A DNA stretch of 46,160 nucleotides from Sphingomonadales bacterium (GCA_016872115.1 VHBC01000016.1:1-46160); one strand, 5' to 3'; shown: positions 8,058 to 17,393, counted from the first letter of the stretch. Numbers and translations: made by a program. The notes: generated from the sequence alone by a model not told the origin.

Positions 8058-8932
8058 AAATTGCCATTCTCTCCAGAAATTCACACCTCTATTCAACCAA
8101 AAGACTGGTAGAAGCTGCCGAAGCGGCAGGCCATGAAGCTCACGTAATAGACCACCTCAAATGCAATATCGAAATTGAACAAACAGGCCCTGCACTTTTT
8201 TACCAAAATCAGTACCTTAAAGGCTTTGACGCCGTCATTCCACGCATTGGCGCATCGGTTACTTTTTATGGTACTGCGGTTGTGCGTCAGTTTGAAATGA
8301 TGAACGTTTTTACAGTTGTGGGTTCCAGAGGAATCATCCATTCCAGAGATAAATTGCGTTGTTTGCAGGTGCTTTCCAAAGAAGGCATAGGTTTGCCTAA
8401 AACCGTATTTACCAACTATTCCAGAGATGTGAAGCACGTTGTGAAAAGTGCCGGCGGCGCACCTGTTGTGCTCAAGCTCCTCGAAGGAACCCAAGGCTTA
8501 GGTGTGGTTTTGGCCGAAAACCTCAACGCCGCGCAGTCGGTGCTCGAGGCGTTCAACGGTCTTAAAGCGCGTGTCATTGTACAGGAGTTTATTCGCGAAG
8601 CCAAAGGTGCCGACATCCGCGCTTTTGTCGTCGATGGTGAAGTAGTTGGGGCCATGAAACGCCAAGGTTTGCCCGGCGAATTCAGATCCAACATACACCG
8701 CGGCGGTACTTCGCAGGCCATAGAGCTGACCACCGAAGAAAAATACACCGCTATTCTAGCCGCCAAAGCGGTAGGCTTAGGTATTGCAGGTGTCGATTTA
8801 TTGCAATCAGAACGCGGTCCGTTGGTTTTAGAAGTCAATTCTTCACCGGGCCTAGAGGGTATCGAAAAAACAACTCAAACCGATATCGCAGGCAAAATCA
8901 TTGCCTACATCGAACGCAATGTCAAGCGCTAG
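8054..8932 (+). CDS. rimK: RimK-family ATP-grasp alpha-L-glutamate ligase
   Basis: 292-residue cytosolic ATP-grasp ligase. The sequence is RimK-like along its whole length: [18 protein letters not shown], then [16 protein letters not shown], then [16 protein letters not shown] (ATP-binding loop), SNIHRGGTS, and the metal/ATP site [17 protein letters not shown]. coli RimK adds glutamates to the C-terminus of ribosomal protein S6 and can make poly-glutamate. Whether S6 is the target here cannot be told, because rpsF is not in the window. It overlaps the rimB-like gene by 4 nt. Confidence 0.93.
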   Translation: MKIAILSRNSHLYSTKRLVEAAEAAGHEAHVIDHLKCNIEIEQTGPALFYQNQYLKGFDAVIPRIGASVTFYGTAVVRQFEMMNVFTVVGSRGIIHSRDKLRCLQVLSKEGIGLPKTVFTNYSRDVKHVVKSAGGAPVVLKLLEGTQGLGVVLAENLNAAQSVLEAFNGLKARVIVQEFIREAKGADIRAFVVDGEVVGAMKRQGLPGEFRSNIHRGGTSQAIELTTEEKYTAILAAKAVGLGIAGVDLLQSERGPLVLEVNSSPGLEGIEKTTQTDIAGKIIAYIERNVKR

Positions 8933-8951
8933 AAGAAGTATACATAAAAAA

Positions 8952-9902
8952 ATGACCATGCTCGGCCAAGAAATTTTGCCGGGCAGGGGCGCCCAGCTCA
9001 ATTTAGAGGTGGCGCACTTGCATACACGCACGCCTATTCAAGTACCTGTTTTAGTAGAACGCGCCAAACAAGACGGCCCTACTATCCTAGTGATGGCTGG
9101 CTTGCATGGTGACGAGCTCAATGGCATAGAAATCGTGCGTCGCTTTTTGCGCAAAAAACTCAACAAACCAACCAAGGGTACCATTATTTGCTTGCCGATC
9201 TTCAATATTTTTGGTTTCCTCAATTTGCAACGCGAACTACCCGACGGCCGAGACCTCAACCGCAGTTTTCCAGGGAGTAATTCAGGCTCATTGGCCGCGC
9301 AGTTTGCCTTTCATTTCATGAACGAAATTGCCCCACACTGCGATTACATCATTGATTTTCATACAGGTGCAGCCCAGCGCAATAACTTTCCGCAGATCCG
9401 CTGCGTGTTCTCTGACAAAGAAAGTGTTGATTTGGCTAAAGTATTCAATCCGCCCTATATATTACACTCTGGCCTTATTGCCAAGACGCTGCGCGAAAGC
9501 ATTGTCAAACGCAAAAAGAAAATCTTGCTTTTCGAAGGCGGCAAATCAAATAACATCGAAGAAAACGTCGTAGAGGAAGGGCTAAACGGCCTCAAAAGAG
9601 TGATTGCACATTTGGGCATGCGCAATTATAAAATTGATATTTCCAAAGACCGCCAGCCTATTTTCATTGGCGAAAACAAATGGATGCGAGCACCATCTAG
9701 CGGTATGTTTCAGTGCTTTGTTGCCAACGGAACAGCTGTCCAAAAAGGCGAGTTTTTAGCATTGGTAACAGATCCGTACGGCAAATACGAAAAGAAAATC
9801 AAAGCCTCTCAAACGGGCTATGTGATATGTATCAATGAAGCGTCTGTTGTCTACAAAGGCGATGCGATCATCCATTTGGCTAAGGAAAAGCCACAATTAT
9901 AA
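8952..9902 (+). CDS. Succinylglutamate desuccinylase/aspartoacylase-family zinc hydrolase
   Basis: 316-residue enzyme of the AstE/AspA clan, a branch of M14-fold zinc hydrolases. Zinc ligands H52 and E55 (AGLHGDELNG) and H137 (DFHTGA) are present, as is the substrate arginine R104 (DLNRSFPG). No signal peptide, so cytosolic. Members cleave N-acyl-amino-acid amide bonds. Following rimB and rimK, it is likely to act on a glutamyl or acyl-glutamyl product. That is inference from context; a catabolic arginine (ast) pathway is not encoded nearby. An ATG at 8919 (overlapping rimK by 14 nt) is an alternative start, but the family-like sequence begins at the 8952 ATG. Confidence 0.85.
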   Translation: MTMLGQEILPGRGAQLNLEVAHLHTRTPIQVPVLVERAKQDGPTILVMAGLHGDELNGIEIVRRFLRKKLNKPTKGTIICLPIFNIFGFLNLQRELPDGRDLNRSFPGSNSGSLAAQFAFHFMNEIAPHCDYIIDFHTGAAQRNNFPQIRCVFSDKESVDLAKVFNPPYILHSGLIAKTLRESIVKRKKKILLFEGGKSNNIEENVVEEGLNGLKRVIAHLGMRNYKIDISKDRQPIFIGENKWMRAPSSGMFQCFVANGTAVQKGEFLALVTDPYGKYEKKIKASQTGYVICINEASVVYKGDAIIHLAKEKPQL

Positions 9903-9915
9903 GTTTAAATAAGTC

Positions 9916-12351
9916 ATGATGAAGAATTTTCTTTTATTCAGTGTATTTGCTTTTTTAGCTTTACCTCTTTGGGGTCAAAATTCCTTTACACCCCAACAGT
10001 TTTTGGGCTACAACATCGGTGAGCAATTTACGCGTCATCACCGCGTGGTGGATTATTTCTATGCACTAGAGAAAGCCTTTCCCGAGAACCTCAAGGTGGT
10101 GAAGACGGGTCAGACTTACGAGAAAAGAGACCTTTTGTTGTGTTATATTGGAACGCCAGAAAACCTTAAAAAATTGGAAGAAATTCGTCAGAAGCACCTC
10201 CACCAAGACCCCGACGAAAAACTGGCTATCGTTTGGCTCTCTTATAATGTGCACGGCAATGAAAGTTCCGGTACAGAAGCGGCCATGCAGACTGCCTATC
10301 GCTTGCTCACGGATAAAAAAGGCTATCTAGAAAACACAGTCGTGATCATGGATCCGTGTCTGAACCCAGACGGCCGCGACCGCTATGTCAATTTTTATTA
10401 CCAGTACGGAGCCAACCCAGTTGATCTGCAGCGTTTCAGTGCCAGCCACAACGAAACTTGGCCAGGTGGGCGCCTCAATCACTACCTTTTTGATCTCAAC
10501 CGCGATTGGGCCTGGATGACACAAATTGAATCTGCTGTTCGTGTTCAACAATACAACCAATGGTTGCCTCACGTACACGTAGATTTTCATGAGCAAGGCA
10601 TCAATGAGCCCTATTATTTCCCACCGGCTGCCGAGCCTTATCATGAAGTGATTACCAATTGGCAGCGCGAGTTTCAAAAAGAAATCGGTAAAAATCATGC
10701 AGGTTATTTTGACAAAGCAGGTTGGTTGTTTTTCTCAAAAGAAATTTTTGACCTCCTGTATCCAAGCTACGGCGACACCTACCCAACCTATAGCGGCAGT
10801 ATTGGCATGACCTACGAACAAGGCGGCAGTGGCCGCGCTGGTTTGGCAGTTATAACCCAAGTCGGCGACACCCTGCGCTTGTCTGACCGCGTGGCGCATC
10901 ATGTCACTACTGGTCTTTCTACGGTAGAAACCAGTGCGCGCAATGCCCAAAAGTTGGTTGCAGAATACCAGAAGTTTCGCAAGTCTAAAAACTATGCCTA
11001 CAATACTTTTGTACTGCGCGGTACTTTCTCGCAGCTAGCGCCTGCCTTGGATCTTTTGCAAAAAAATAACATCCAATGGGAAAAAGTATCTACCAGCACA
11101 CAAATGGTAAGTGCCAAAGGCTACCATTACAAAACGGGCGCTGTAGAACCTTTCAAATTGCAAATGGGCGATGTCTTGGTTTCAACCCAACAAGAAAAAG
11201 GCACCTTGGTTTCTGTGCTTTTTGAGCCACGCACCAAGCTTTCAGATAGCCTCACCTACGACATTACCGCTTGGACGCTTCCGCACGCTTATGCACTCGA
11301 CGGCTATGCAGTAGCCACGCCGCTTAAGGCTACGGTCAATTTGTATCAGCCAGTTACCTCTGATTTTGTGGCTACAGATGGTTTTGCGGCTTACGCCATT
11401 CGTTGGGAGTCTATGCGCACGGCGCGTTTTCTCAATGCGGTTCAGATGGCTGGCCTCAAAGTCTATTTTCATGAAAAAGGATTTACTTACCAAGGCCTGA
11501 CGTATGCACCAGGCACACTATTGCTTATTACCGGCGAGAACAAGCGTCCGGACTTTCATAAATTGGTCAATGACTACGCAGGGCGTTACAGCGTCGATAT
11601 CAAAGGCTTGCTGACTACTTTCATGGATGCAGGTCCAGACTTGGGTTCGTCGTCGGTCAAGTTGGTGCCTAATCCAAAAGTGGGTATCCTAGCCGGCGAA
11701 GACTTCTCTTCACTGAATGTTGGTGAAATCTGGCATTTCTTTGAGCAACAACTCAATAAACCAGCCCACCTCATTTTTTCAGAAGACCTAAATTCAGCCC
11801 TAACAAGCCTCGATGTTTTATTTGTACCTGAAGGCGGCTACGATATAGCAGGCAATGCAGCACTTACAAAGTGGGTTCGAGAGGGTGGCACCCTGATTGT
11901 TACGGGCGGCGCGGTGGATGCACTTGCCGATCAAGAAGGCTTTGGTCTCAAGCGCAAAGAAAGCGCAGCCGGCGCGGCCACGCCTGTGGCTTTTGGCAAC
12001 CAAGAGCGCGATCAAATCTCTGATAACATTATTGGCGCTATTTACCCGTGCAATTTAGACAAAAGCAACCCAATGGCTTTTGGCTACGATTTTTACTATA
12101 CCCTACGCCAAGGCGCCACCGTTTACGAACTCGACGGCAAGCCCGTTTTTGAACTTCAAAAAGATGCCCAAGCGGTCAACGGATTTGTAGGCGCGCGCGT
12201 CAAGAAACAGCAATCCGAAGCGGATATCGCTGGAGCAGTACAATACGGCCGCGGCACTATTGTCTATTTAATCGACAATCCACTTTTCCGCGGCTTCTGG
12301 GAAAGCGGTAAACTCATGGTTGTCAATTCGATTTATTTTGTGAATCAGTAA
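9916..12351 (+). CDS. Secreted M14-family zinc carboxypeptidase
   Basis: 811-residue exported peptidase. Signal peptide 1-21 (LALPLWGQ). Zinc ligands are H113 and E116 (NVHGNESSGTEA) and H225 (VDFHEQG). Further M14 motifs are NPDGRDR (150-156) and the DLNRDW arginine (193-198). The likely catalytic glutamate is E301 (MTYEQGG). The second half (about 550-810) contains a glutamine-amidotransferase-like fold (DVLFVPEGGYD, then WVREGGTLIVTGG), common in Bacteroidota members. It lies 13 nt after the AstE-like gene and probably shares its transcript. Because it is exported, it cannot act directly on the cytosolic RimK product. ATG codons at 9916 and 9919 are both possible starts. Confidence 0.9.
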   Translation: MMKNFLLFSVFAFLALPLWGQNSFTPQQFLGYNIGEQFTRHHRVVDYFYALEKAFPENLKVVKTGQTYEKRDLLLCYIGTPENLKKLEEIRQKHLHQDPDEKLAIVWLSYNVHGNESSGTEAAMQTAYRLLTDKKGYLENTVVIMDPCLNPDGRDRYVNFYYQYGANPVDLQRFSASHNETWPGGRLNHYLFDLNRDWAWMTQIESAVRVQQYNQWLPHVHVDFHEQGINEPYYFPPAAEPYHEVITNWQREFQKEIGKNHAGYFDKAGWLFFSKEIFDLLYPSYGDTYPTYSGSIGMTYEQGGSGRAGLAVITQVGDTLRLSDRVAHHVTTGLSTVETSARNAQKLVAEYQKFRKSKNYAYNTFVLRGTFSQLAPALDLLQKNNIQWEKVSTSTQMVSAKGYHYKTGAVEPFKLQMGDVLVSTQQEKGTLVSVLFEPRTKLSDSLTYDITAWTLPHAYALDGYAVATPLKATVNLYQPVTSDFVATDGFAAYAIRWESMRTARFLNAVQMAGLKVYFHEKGFTYQGLTYAPGTLLLITGENKRPDFHKLVNDYAGRYSVDIKGLLTTFMDAGPDLGSSSVKLVPNPKVGILAGEDFSSLNVGEIWHFFEQQLNKPAHLIFSEDLNSALTSLDVLFVPEGGYDIAGNAALTKWVREGGTLIVTGGAVDALADQEGFGLKRKESAAGAATPVAFGNQERDQISDNIIGAIYPCNLDKSNPMAFGYDFYYTLRQGATVYELDGKPVFELQKDAQAVNGFVGARVKKQQSEADIAGAVQYGRGTIVYLIDNPLFRGFWESGKLMVVNSIYFVNQ

Positions 12352-12358
12352 AAATAAT

Positions 12359-13252
12359 ATGCGTCTACTTTTATTTTTTATTTGTTTTACCACATTTTCC
12401 TTTGCCCAAAACTGGGCTCCTAACGGCGCGCAATGGCATTATTCTTATTACGGGTTTTTTCCTGGCTATGTTGATATTGCATATTCTGGTGACACCCTTA
12501 TTGACGGGCAAGTCACCAAAAAACTATCCAAAACTTTTCATGGTTTAGGTTGGGGCATGGATATTACGTCATACAGCATTGGTACAGAATATTCCTACGA
12601 ATCCAATGGCGTGGTCTATTTGCGCTACCAAAATCAATGGGATACACTTTATAATTTCAATGCGCAAGTTGGCGATAGCTGGCGTATGGCCAAGCAACCA
12701 TTTACAAATGTTGCCCCTCAGAACAGCCGAATTAAAATTTTAGAAACCGGAACTCTGGTCATTAACAATGAAACGAGGAAATATTTAGTTGCAGAGAAAT
12801 GTGATTCAACGAATATTTCATTGGGCTGGTTAACTGATACACTCATTGAAAATTTAGGCTTCCTTCACGACTACTTGCTACCCTATGACCAATTCGACGG
12901 TGCCGTCGACGGCAATGAAGGCGGTCCTTTCCGTTGTTATTCAGACAACAATTTTGCGACATACAAACCCAGCTATTCAGAAGTTTGCGACTACATCATG
13001 GGTACAACAGAGCTAAGTGCCGGCGTATCTTTCCAAGTATATCCCAACCCCGTTTCTGATCAAATCTATATTCCTGCGGCGTATATAGATGAATACGTAA
13101 ATTACCAAATTTTGTCTTGTGAAGGCAAAATGCTTCAAATGGGCGAAACCACACCCCAAATTGCTGCCACGCAGCTACCTGCCGGAAGCTATACCTTGGT
13201 GATATATAATAACAAGCAAAAACGCTTTGCGAAGGTATTGGTGGTGAGGTGA
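12359..13252 (+). CDS. Secreted protein with type IX sorting signal (T9SS type A C-terminal domain)
   Basis: 297-residue extracellular protein of unknown function. Signal peptide 1-16 (FTTFSFAQ). The body (about 20-215) is rich in aromatic and acidic residues with no enzyme motif that I recognise. The last ~80 residues are a T9SS C-terminal domain: FQVYPNPVSDQIYI, then LPAGSYTLVIYNN and the basic end KRFAKVLVVR. Such domains are recognised by the T9SS and removed or anchored at the surface. It follows the M14 gene by 7 nt. Its end is 2 nt from the convergent serine hydrolase. Confidence 0.88.
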   Translation: MRLLLFFICFTTFSFAQNWAPNGAQWHYSYYGFFPGYVDIAYSGDTLIDGQVTKKLSKTFHGLGWGMDITSYSIGTEYSYESNGVVYLRYQNQWDTLYNFNAQVGDSWRMAKQPFTNVAPQNSRIKILETGTLVINNETRKYLVAEKCDSTNISLGWLTDTLIENLGFLHDYLLPYDQFDGAVDGNEGGPFRCYSDNNFATYKPSYSEVCDYIMGTTELSAGVSFQVYPNPVSDQIYIPAAYIDEYVNYQILSCEGKMLQMGETTPQIAATQLPAGSYTLVIYNNKQKRFAKVLVVR

Positions 13253-13254
13253 TT

Positions 13255-15123
13255 TTACCCCCCCCTCTTCGCTAACGCCTCGTAAACCACATGTTGTAAA
13301 TCGGTGCGGATATTGAGGTCGCGGAGTTTCCAGTTGTCTTGGTTGGGGTGTACGCGGTTGGACAGAAAGATGAAGATTACTTTGTTTTTTGGGTCGGCCC
13401 AGGCAAGCGTGCCCGTGAAGCCAGAGTGGCCAAAAGATACTTGGGATGCCAATATATCGCAGGTGCCACCTCCACTTGCAGTTGGCCGATCAAAACCGGC
13501 GGCGCGGCGGTTGCCAGCAAATTGCTGTTTGGTGAATTCGTTGTAGGTGGTTTCTGAGAAGAAACGTTGGCCCGCCATGTGGCCTTTGTTCAAGAAAAGT
13601 TGCATGATGTGCGCAAGACTCCAGGCGTTCGAAAAGATACCGGCATGACCTGCCACGCCGCCCAACATAGCCGCACCTGGGTCGTGTACATAGCCACGCA
13701 ATAGTTGCTTGCGGTAGGCTTGGTCATCTTCGGTCGGGACAATTTGTCTGTCAGCAAACGTCGGGAGCGGTTTATACAGAAGGCGGTTGAGCCCTAACGG
13801 TAAATAGATGTTGCGGCGCAGGTAGCTCGCTTGGCTTTCGCCGATCATTTTTTCTAAGATAGGCTGTGTAAAGTAGTAACAGAGGTCGGAATAAACATAT
13901 TTTTTGGGCCCAAGCTCGGAACGCAAAATTTGGGCATACATGCTGTCTTTGTAGGATTTATGAATAAACATGTCTTTGGCAACCTCCGTAGGAAAATCAT
14001 CGGAACGCGTCGTTTGGTAAATACTGCTTTTCCACGAACCATCGGTGAGGGTGCGCTTGTAAAAAGGAATCCAGGGGGTGAGACCTGCCTGGTGCGCCAT
14101 GATTTCTCTGATTTTAAGGGCTGCAAATGGTGAGTTGCCCACTACCTCCGGAATGTAATTACCTATGGTTTGATCGAGGTTGAATTTGCCTTTGGTGTGT
14201 TGTTGCATGGCAAGTAGGGTAGAGGCGGCTATTTTAGTGACTGACGCGATGTCGTACAGAGACCGCAAATCAATTTCTGGCGAATTTGCTTCATAGCCTT
14301 GTTTGCCATAGGCTTTGTGCCAAATCACTTTATCCTCGACGGCAACGAGCAGCTGACAACCGGGGTAGGCGCCCGCCGTAATGCCTTTTTGCACGATAGC
14401 GTCCATGGCTTGGAGGTCTGAACTTTTTAGGCCAATTTCTTCGGGGCTGGAAATACCCAATCTGCCATTGGCCTCAAGGCCTGCAGTGCTCAGCCCACCC
14501 ATGATTAACTGCGCAATTTGTGCTTGGGCTATAGGATGGTTTTCGTGAGCCAAAATAATGGCATCAAACAAAGACGTATCGATCTCTTTCAAGATTTTTT
14601 GCTCGCCAAAAACGACGAGGATGTTCTGATCAGTGCTGTCGAGTAAGGCAATCTTTTCTGCTGCCCACTTTGGGATATGGTTGCTGCTTGGCGCAGCGGC
14701 ATGTAAACTAAAAATACATGTTTCGGGGTCCGTGAGTCCGTAGAATTTGGAGACGGCGGCCGGAATTTGCAAGGAGTCTGACGCAAAAAAAGCCATGCGG
14801 TCGGCATAAAGATCAAGGGTTTCGGTGAAAACCGAAGAATTGCCACCGAGTGCTAAACAAGCTAATTTCTGGTCTAAGCGTCCTAATGGCAGTAGTTGGA
14901 GGTCATTTTTTAAGACCTGAATGTGTTTTCTATACCCAAGAACTTGCCCGGTTTGGTCTTTGGTATTCAAATCTGAAAAAGGAGCCCCTATCCATTTTGC
15001 TGGAAGTTCAAATTTAAATTTGGAACCAGTCAAAGAAGAATTTTCGAAAGTTAATAATCTTGTTACGGCAAATCCGAGTAGTGCGACTACGAGAAGAGAA
15101 GAGAAAAGGCGCATTCGTTTCAT
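13255..15123 (-). CDS. Serine hydrolase (class C beta-lactamase/DD-peptidase-like) with a GH3 C-terminal-like N-domain
   Basis: 622-residue periplasmic or membrane-anchored enzyme. An N-terminal hydrophobic segment (5-25) is followed at about 60-225 by a domain resembling the C-terminal (alpha/beta sandwich) domain of GH3 glycosidases (HIQVLKNDLQLLPL, then QNILVVFGEQKIL and AQAQIAQLIMGGLSTAGL). From about 235 a beta-lactamase-fold domain has S294-x-x-K297, Y411-S412-D413 and H566-S567-G568. Related Bacteroidota proteins of about 950-1000 residues are GH3-beta-lactamase fusions; this one lacks the GH3 catalytic barrel. A role in peptidoglycan turnover is inferred. TAGTTTTG lies 6 nt before the ATG, with TTTG 19 nt further up. 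Confidence 0.85.
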   Translation of the reverse strand: MKRMRLFSSLLVVALLGFAVTRLLTFENSSLTGSKFKFELPAKWIGAPFSDLNTKDQTGQVLGYRKHIQVLKNDLQLLPLGRLDQKLACLALGGNSSVFTETLDLYADRMAFFASDSLQIPAAVSKFYGLTDPETCIFSLHAAAPSSNHIPKWAAEKIALLDSTDQNILVVFGEQKILKEIDTSLFDAIILAHENHPIAQAQIAQLIMGGLSTAGLEANGRLGISSPEEIGLKSSDLQAMDAIVQKGITAGAYPGCQLLVAVEDKVIWHKAYGKQGYEANSPEIDLRSLYDIASVTKIAASTLLAMQQHTKGKFNLDQTIGNYIPEVVGNSPFAALKIREIMAHQAGLTPWIPFYKRTLTDGSWKSSIYQTTRSDDFPTEVAKDMFIHKSYKDSMYAQILRSELGPKKYVYSDLCYYFTQPILEKMIGESQASYLRRNIYLPLGLNRLLYKPLPTFADRQIVPTEDDQAYRKQLLRGYVHDPGAAMLGGVAGHAGIFSNAWSLAHIMQLFLNKGHMAGQRFFSETTYNEFTKQQFAGNRRAAGFDRPTASGGGTCDILASQVSFGHSGFTGTLAWADPKNKVIFIFLSNRVHPNQDNWKLRDLNIRTDLQHVVYEALAKRGG

Positions 15124-15129
15124 TTACAT

Positions 15130-15160
15130 CAAAACTAGCTAAATTTTGCCGCTTTTCAAA
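15130..15160 (-). promoter_or_regulatory. Promoter of the serine hydrolase gene
   Basis: Reverse strand reads TTTG (15157-15160)-N19-TAGTTTTG (15130-15137), an excellent match to the Bacteroidota consensus. Only 6 nt (ATGTAA) separate the -7 box from the start codon, and they contain an ATG directly followed by a stop. Confidence 0.75.
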
Positions 15161-15277
15161 ACACAAAGTGTAGTTCTGACACTTACTCTAATATAGTAAA
15201 AATCTTACAAAAAATCAAATTTAGTTCTCCACATTTAAGAACACACACTGTTTACAAAAATCTAATATAAATCATCG

Positions 15278-15305
15278 TTTGAGCCCTTGAAGCATCGTAA
15301 TTTTG
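15278..15305 (+). promoter_or_regulatory. Promoter of pckA
   Basis: TTTG (15278-15281)-N16-TAATTTTG (15298-15305), giving a leader of about 20 nt to the ATG at 15333. The rest of the 209-nt gap after the divergent serine hydrolase is AT-rich, with no other feature that I can recognise. Confidence 0.6.
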
Positions 15306-15332
15306 TTCCGTTAAACAACCTAATTAAATACC

Positions 15333-16943
15333 ATGGAATTACACGGTAAATTCGGTAAAAATGCCGACCTTTCTTCAAGCATTGGCCTAACCGAATCCGG
15401 AGACCAATTTTGGAACCTCACGCCGGCAGAACTCATTGAAGATTGCATCATTTTAGGCGAAGGCATGCTCACAGACACCGGAGCTATAGCCATTGAAACC
15501 GGCGAATTTACAGGACGTTCACCAAAAGATCGTTTTATCGTCCGCGATGAAATCACAGAAAACGCAGTTTGGTGGGGTAATGTCAATATTGGTTTTGAAC
15601 CCGACAAATTCGATGCACTTTACGAGCGCATGAAAGCGCACCTCGCGGGGCAAGATATTTATGTGCGCGACGTCTATGCTTGTGCAGACCCCACTTATCG
15701 CATGAATATACGCGTGGTAACCGAACTTCCTTGGTCGAGCCTTTTTGCGCACAATATGTTCTTGCGTCTTGAACCCAACGAAATCGAATATTTTCTCCCT
15801 GAGTGGCATATTGTCTGTGCACCGAGCTTTTTGGCTGACCCTGCTATCGACGGCACGCGCCAGCATAATTTTGCGATATTAAATTTCACCAAGAAAATGA
15901 TCCTCATTGGTGGCACTGGCTACACTGGGGAAATTAAAAAAGGAATTTTCTCAGCCCTCAATTTTATATTACCCCATCAAAAGAACGTGCTCTCTATGCA
16001 CTGTTCTGCCAATATAGGCCAAGACGGCGATACCGCTATTTTCTTTGGTTTGTCCGGTACCGGAAAAACGACGCTTTCATCGGATCCAGATCGCCGCCTG
16101 ATCGGCGACGACGAACACGGCTGGAGCGCCAACAGCGTTTTCAACTTCGAAGGCGGTTGCTACGCCAAAACCATCGATCTTTCCAGAGAGAAAGAACCGC
16201 AAATCTACGACGCGATTCGTTTTGGGGCACTTCTCGAGAACATTGGTTTTCCGCAAGAGTCTTCTACACCAGACTACTCAGATGACAGTATTACAGAAAA
16301 TACCCGCGTTTCATACCCAATTCACCACATCGACAACATCGCAGTTCCGTCCATTGGTGCAGCTCCAAAAAATATTTTCTTTTTAACTGCTGATGCTTTT
16401 GGGGTTTTGCCTCCGATTTCTAAGCTGACCAAAGAACAAGCCATGTACCACTTCATGTCCGGATACACCGCTAAGGTAGCCGGAACAGAAGTTGGCATTA
16501 CAGAACCAACAACCACTTTTTCTGCTGGTTTTGGCGCCGCATTCTTACCGTTGCATCCGGCTAAATATGCCAAATTGCTCGGCGATAAAATCGACGGCAC
16601 CGATATCAATGTCTGGTTGATCAATACCGGCTGGTCTGGTGGTTCTTATGGCGTGGGCTCGCGCATGAAGCTCTCCTATACGCGTTCTATGATCACAGCA
16701 GCGCTTACCGGTAAGCTCGCGAATGTTCAATACGAACTCATGCCTTTCTTTGATTTGGCGTTTCCTACCGTTTGCGAAGGTGTCCCTTCAGAACTCCTTA
16801 ATCCGCGCAATACCTGGGCCGACAACTCGGCTTACGACCAGACGGCTGCAAATTTGGCCGCTAAGTTTGTCGAGAATTTTGAAAAATTTGCAACTGAAAC
16901 CGATGTGATTATTTTAGCTGCAGCACCCAAGATTCCAGCATAA
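15333..16943 (+). CDS. pckA: Phosphoenolpyruvate carboxykinase (ATP)
   Basis: 536 residues, the normal length of ATP-dependent PEPCK. It interconverts oxaloacetate plus ATP with PEP, CO2 and ADP, linking the TCA cycle to gluconeogenesis in the cytosol. Visible motifs are the oxaloacetate-binding region TGRSPKDRF (60-68), the kinase-1a P-loop GLSGTGKTT (239-247) and the kinase-2 metal site LIGDDEHGW (256-264). The adenine-binding region near the C-terminus (NTGWSGGSYGVG, then R) is also intact. Single gene with its own promoter and a strong terminator. Confidence 0.97.
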   Translation: MELHGKFGKNADLSSSIGLTESGDQFWNLTPAELIEDCIILGEGMLTDTGAIAIETGEFTGRSPKDRFIVRDEITENAVWWGNVNIGFEPDKFDALYERMKAHLAGQDIYVRDVYACADPTYRMNIRVVTELPWSSLFAHNMFLRLEPNEIEYFLPEWHIVCAPSFLADPAIDGTRQHNFAILNFTKKMILIGGTGYTGEIKKGIFSALNFILPHQKNVLSMHCSANIGQDGDTAIFFGLSGTGKTTLSSDPDRRLIGDDEHGWSANSVFNFEGGCYAKTIDLSREKEPQIYDAIRFGALLENIGFPQESSTPDYSDDSITENTRVSYPIHHIDNIAVPSIGAAPKNIFFLTADAFGVLPPISKLTKEQAMYHFMSGYTAKVAGTEVGITEPTTTFSAGFGAAFLPLHPAKYAKLLGDKIDGTDINVWLINTGWSGGSYGVGSRMKLSYTRSMITAALTGKLANVQYELMPFFDLAFPTVCEGVPSELLNPRNTWADNSAYDQTAANLAAKFVENFEKFATETDVIILAAAPKIPA

Positions 16944-16981
16944 TTCCTCCTTTCCATCAGTCAACAATTTTGGAAAGAAGT

Positions 16982-17007
16982 AAAGGCCGCAATAGCGGCC
17001 TTTTTTT
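16982..17007 (+). terminator. Intrinsic terminator of pckA
   Basis: Perfect 9-bp stem AAAGGCCGC / GCGGCCTTT with loop AATA, followed by a run of seven T (17001-17007). Confidence 0.92.
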
Positions 17008-17035
17008 GTGTCAGCACTGGTTGCTTATTCTTTTA

Positions 17036-17070
17036 AAATAAAAAAGCCCTGACCAATAGGACAGAGCTTT
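17036..17070 (-). terminator. Intrinsic terminator of rpmH
   Basis: Reverse strand: stem AGCTCTGTCC / GGTCAGGGCT (one mismatch, one G-U) with a 4-nt loop at 17055-17058, followed by a T run (17041-17045 and beyond on the reverse strand). It faces the pckA terminator. Confidence 0.8.
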
Positions 17071-17093
17071 GAAGTATTAATTATACTAGCGAC

Positions 17094-17252
17094 TTAACGC
17101 TTGTGCATTGGTTCGTCAGATACGGTTAATTTTTTACGGCCTTTGCGACGACGCGCAGCCAAAACACGACGACCGTTTTTAGTGGCCATACGGCTACGGA
17201 AGCCATGTTTGTTTCTTCTTTTTCTTACCGATGGTTGAAACGTTCTTTTCAT
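17094..17252 (-). CDS. rpmH: 50S ribosomal protein L34
   Basis: 52-residue, very basic ribosomal protein, recognised from [20 protein letters not shown] and the [16 protein letters not shown] core. A short acidic/His tail (SDEPMHKR) follows. It binds 23S rRNA in the large subunit. No dnaA or rnpA is adjacent, unlike the proteobacterial arrangement. Transcribed alone from a consensus promoter, with a terminator after the stop. Confidence 0.97.
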   Translation of the reverse strand: MKRTFQPSVRKRRNKHGFRSRMATKNGRRVLAARRRKGRKKLTVSDEPMHKR

Positions 17253-17285
17253 GTCGTGTCGTTATTTGTAATGTTTTTGGGAATG

Positions 17286-17315
17286 CAAAGATAGTATATT
17301 TTTTAGAAATTCAAA
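17286..17315 (-). promoter_or_regulatory. Promoter of rpmH
   Basis: Reverse strand TTTG (17312-17315)-N18-TATCTTTG (17286-17293). Leader of about 30 nt to the ATG at 17252. Confidence 0.75.
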
Positions 17316-17365
17316 TTCTTTCGACAAAATTCATGAAAAAAAGCCGATGCCCAAAGAAAGCAAGT

Positions 17366-17373
17366 TAAATTTG
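17366..17373 (+). promoter_or_regulatory. -7 element of the ABC exporter gene
   Basis: TAAATTTG ends 20 nt before the ATG at 17394. No clear -33 TTTG at the normal distance. Confidence 0.45.
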
Positions 17374-17393
17374 TACTGCAAAGCACTTGTGCC

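Noticed and set aside
15161..15277. Small gene or RNA in the AT-rich gap before pckA
   Set aside because: No frame of useful length and no stable hairpin; it looks like promoter-spacing sequence only.
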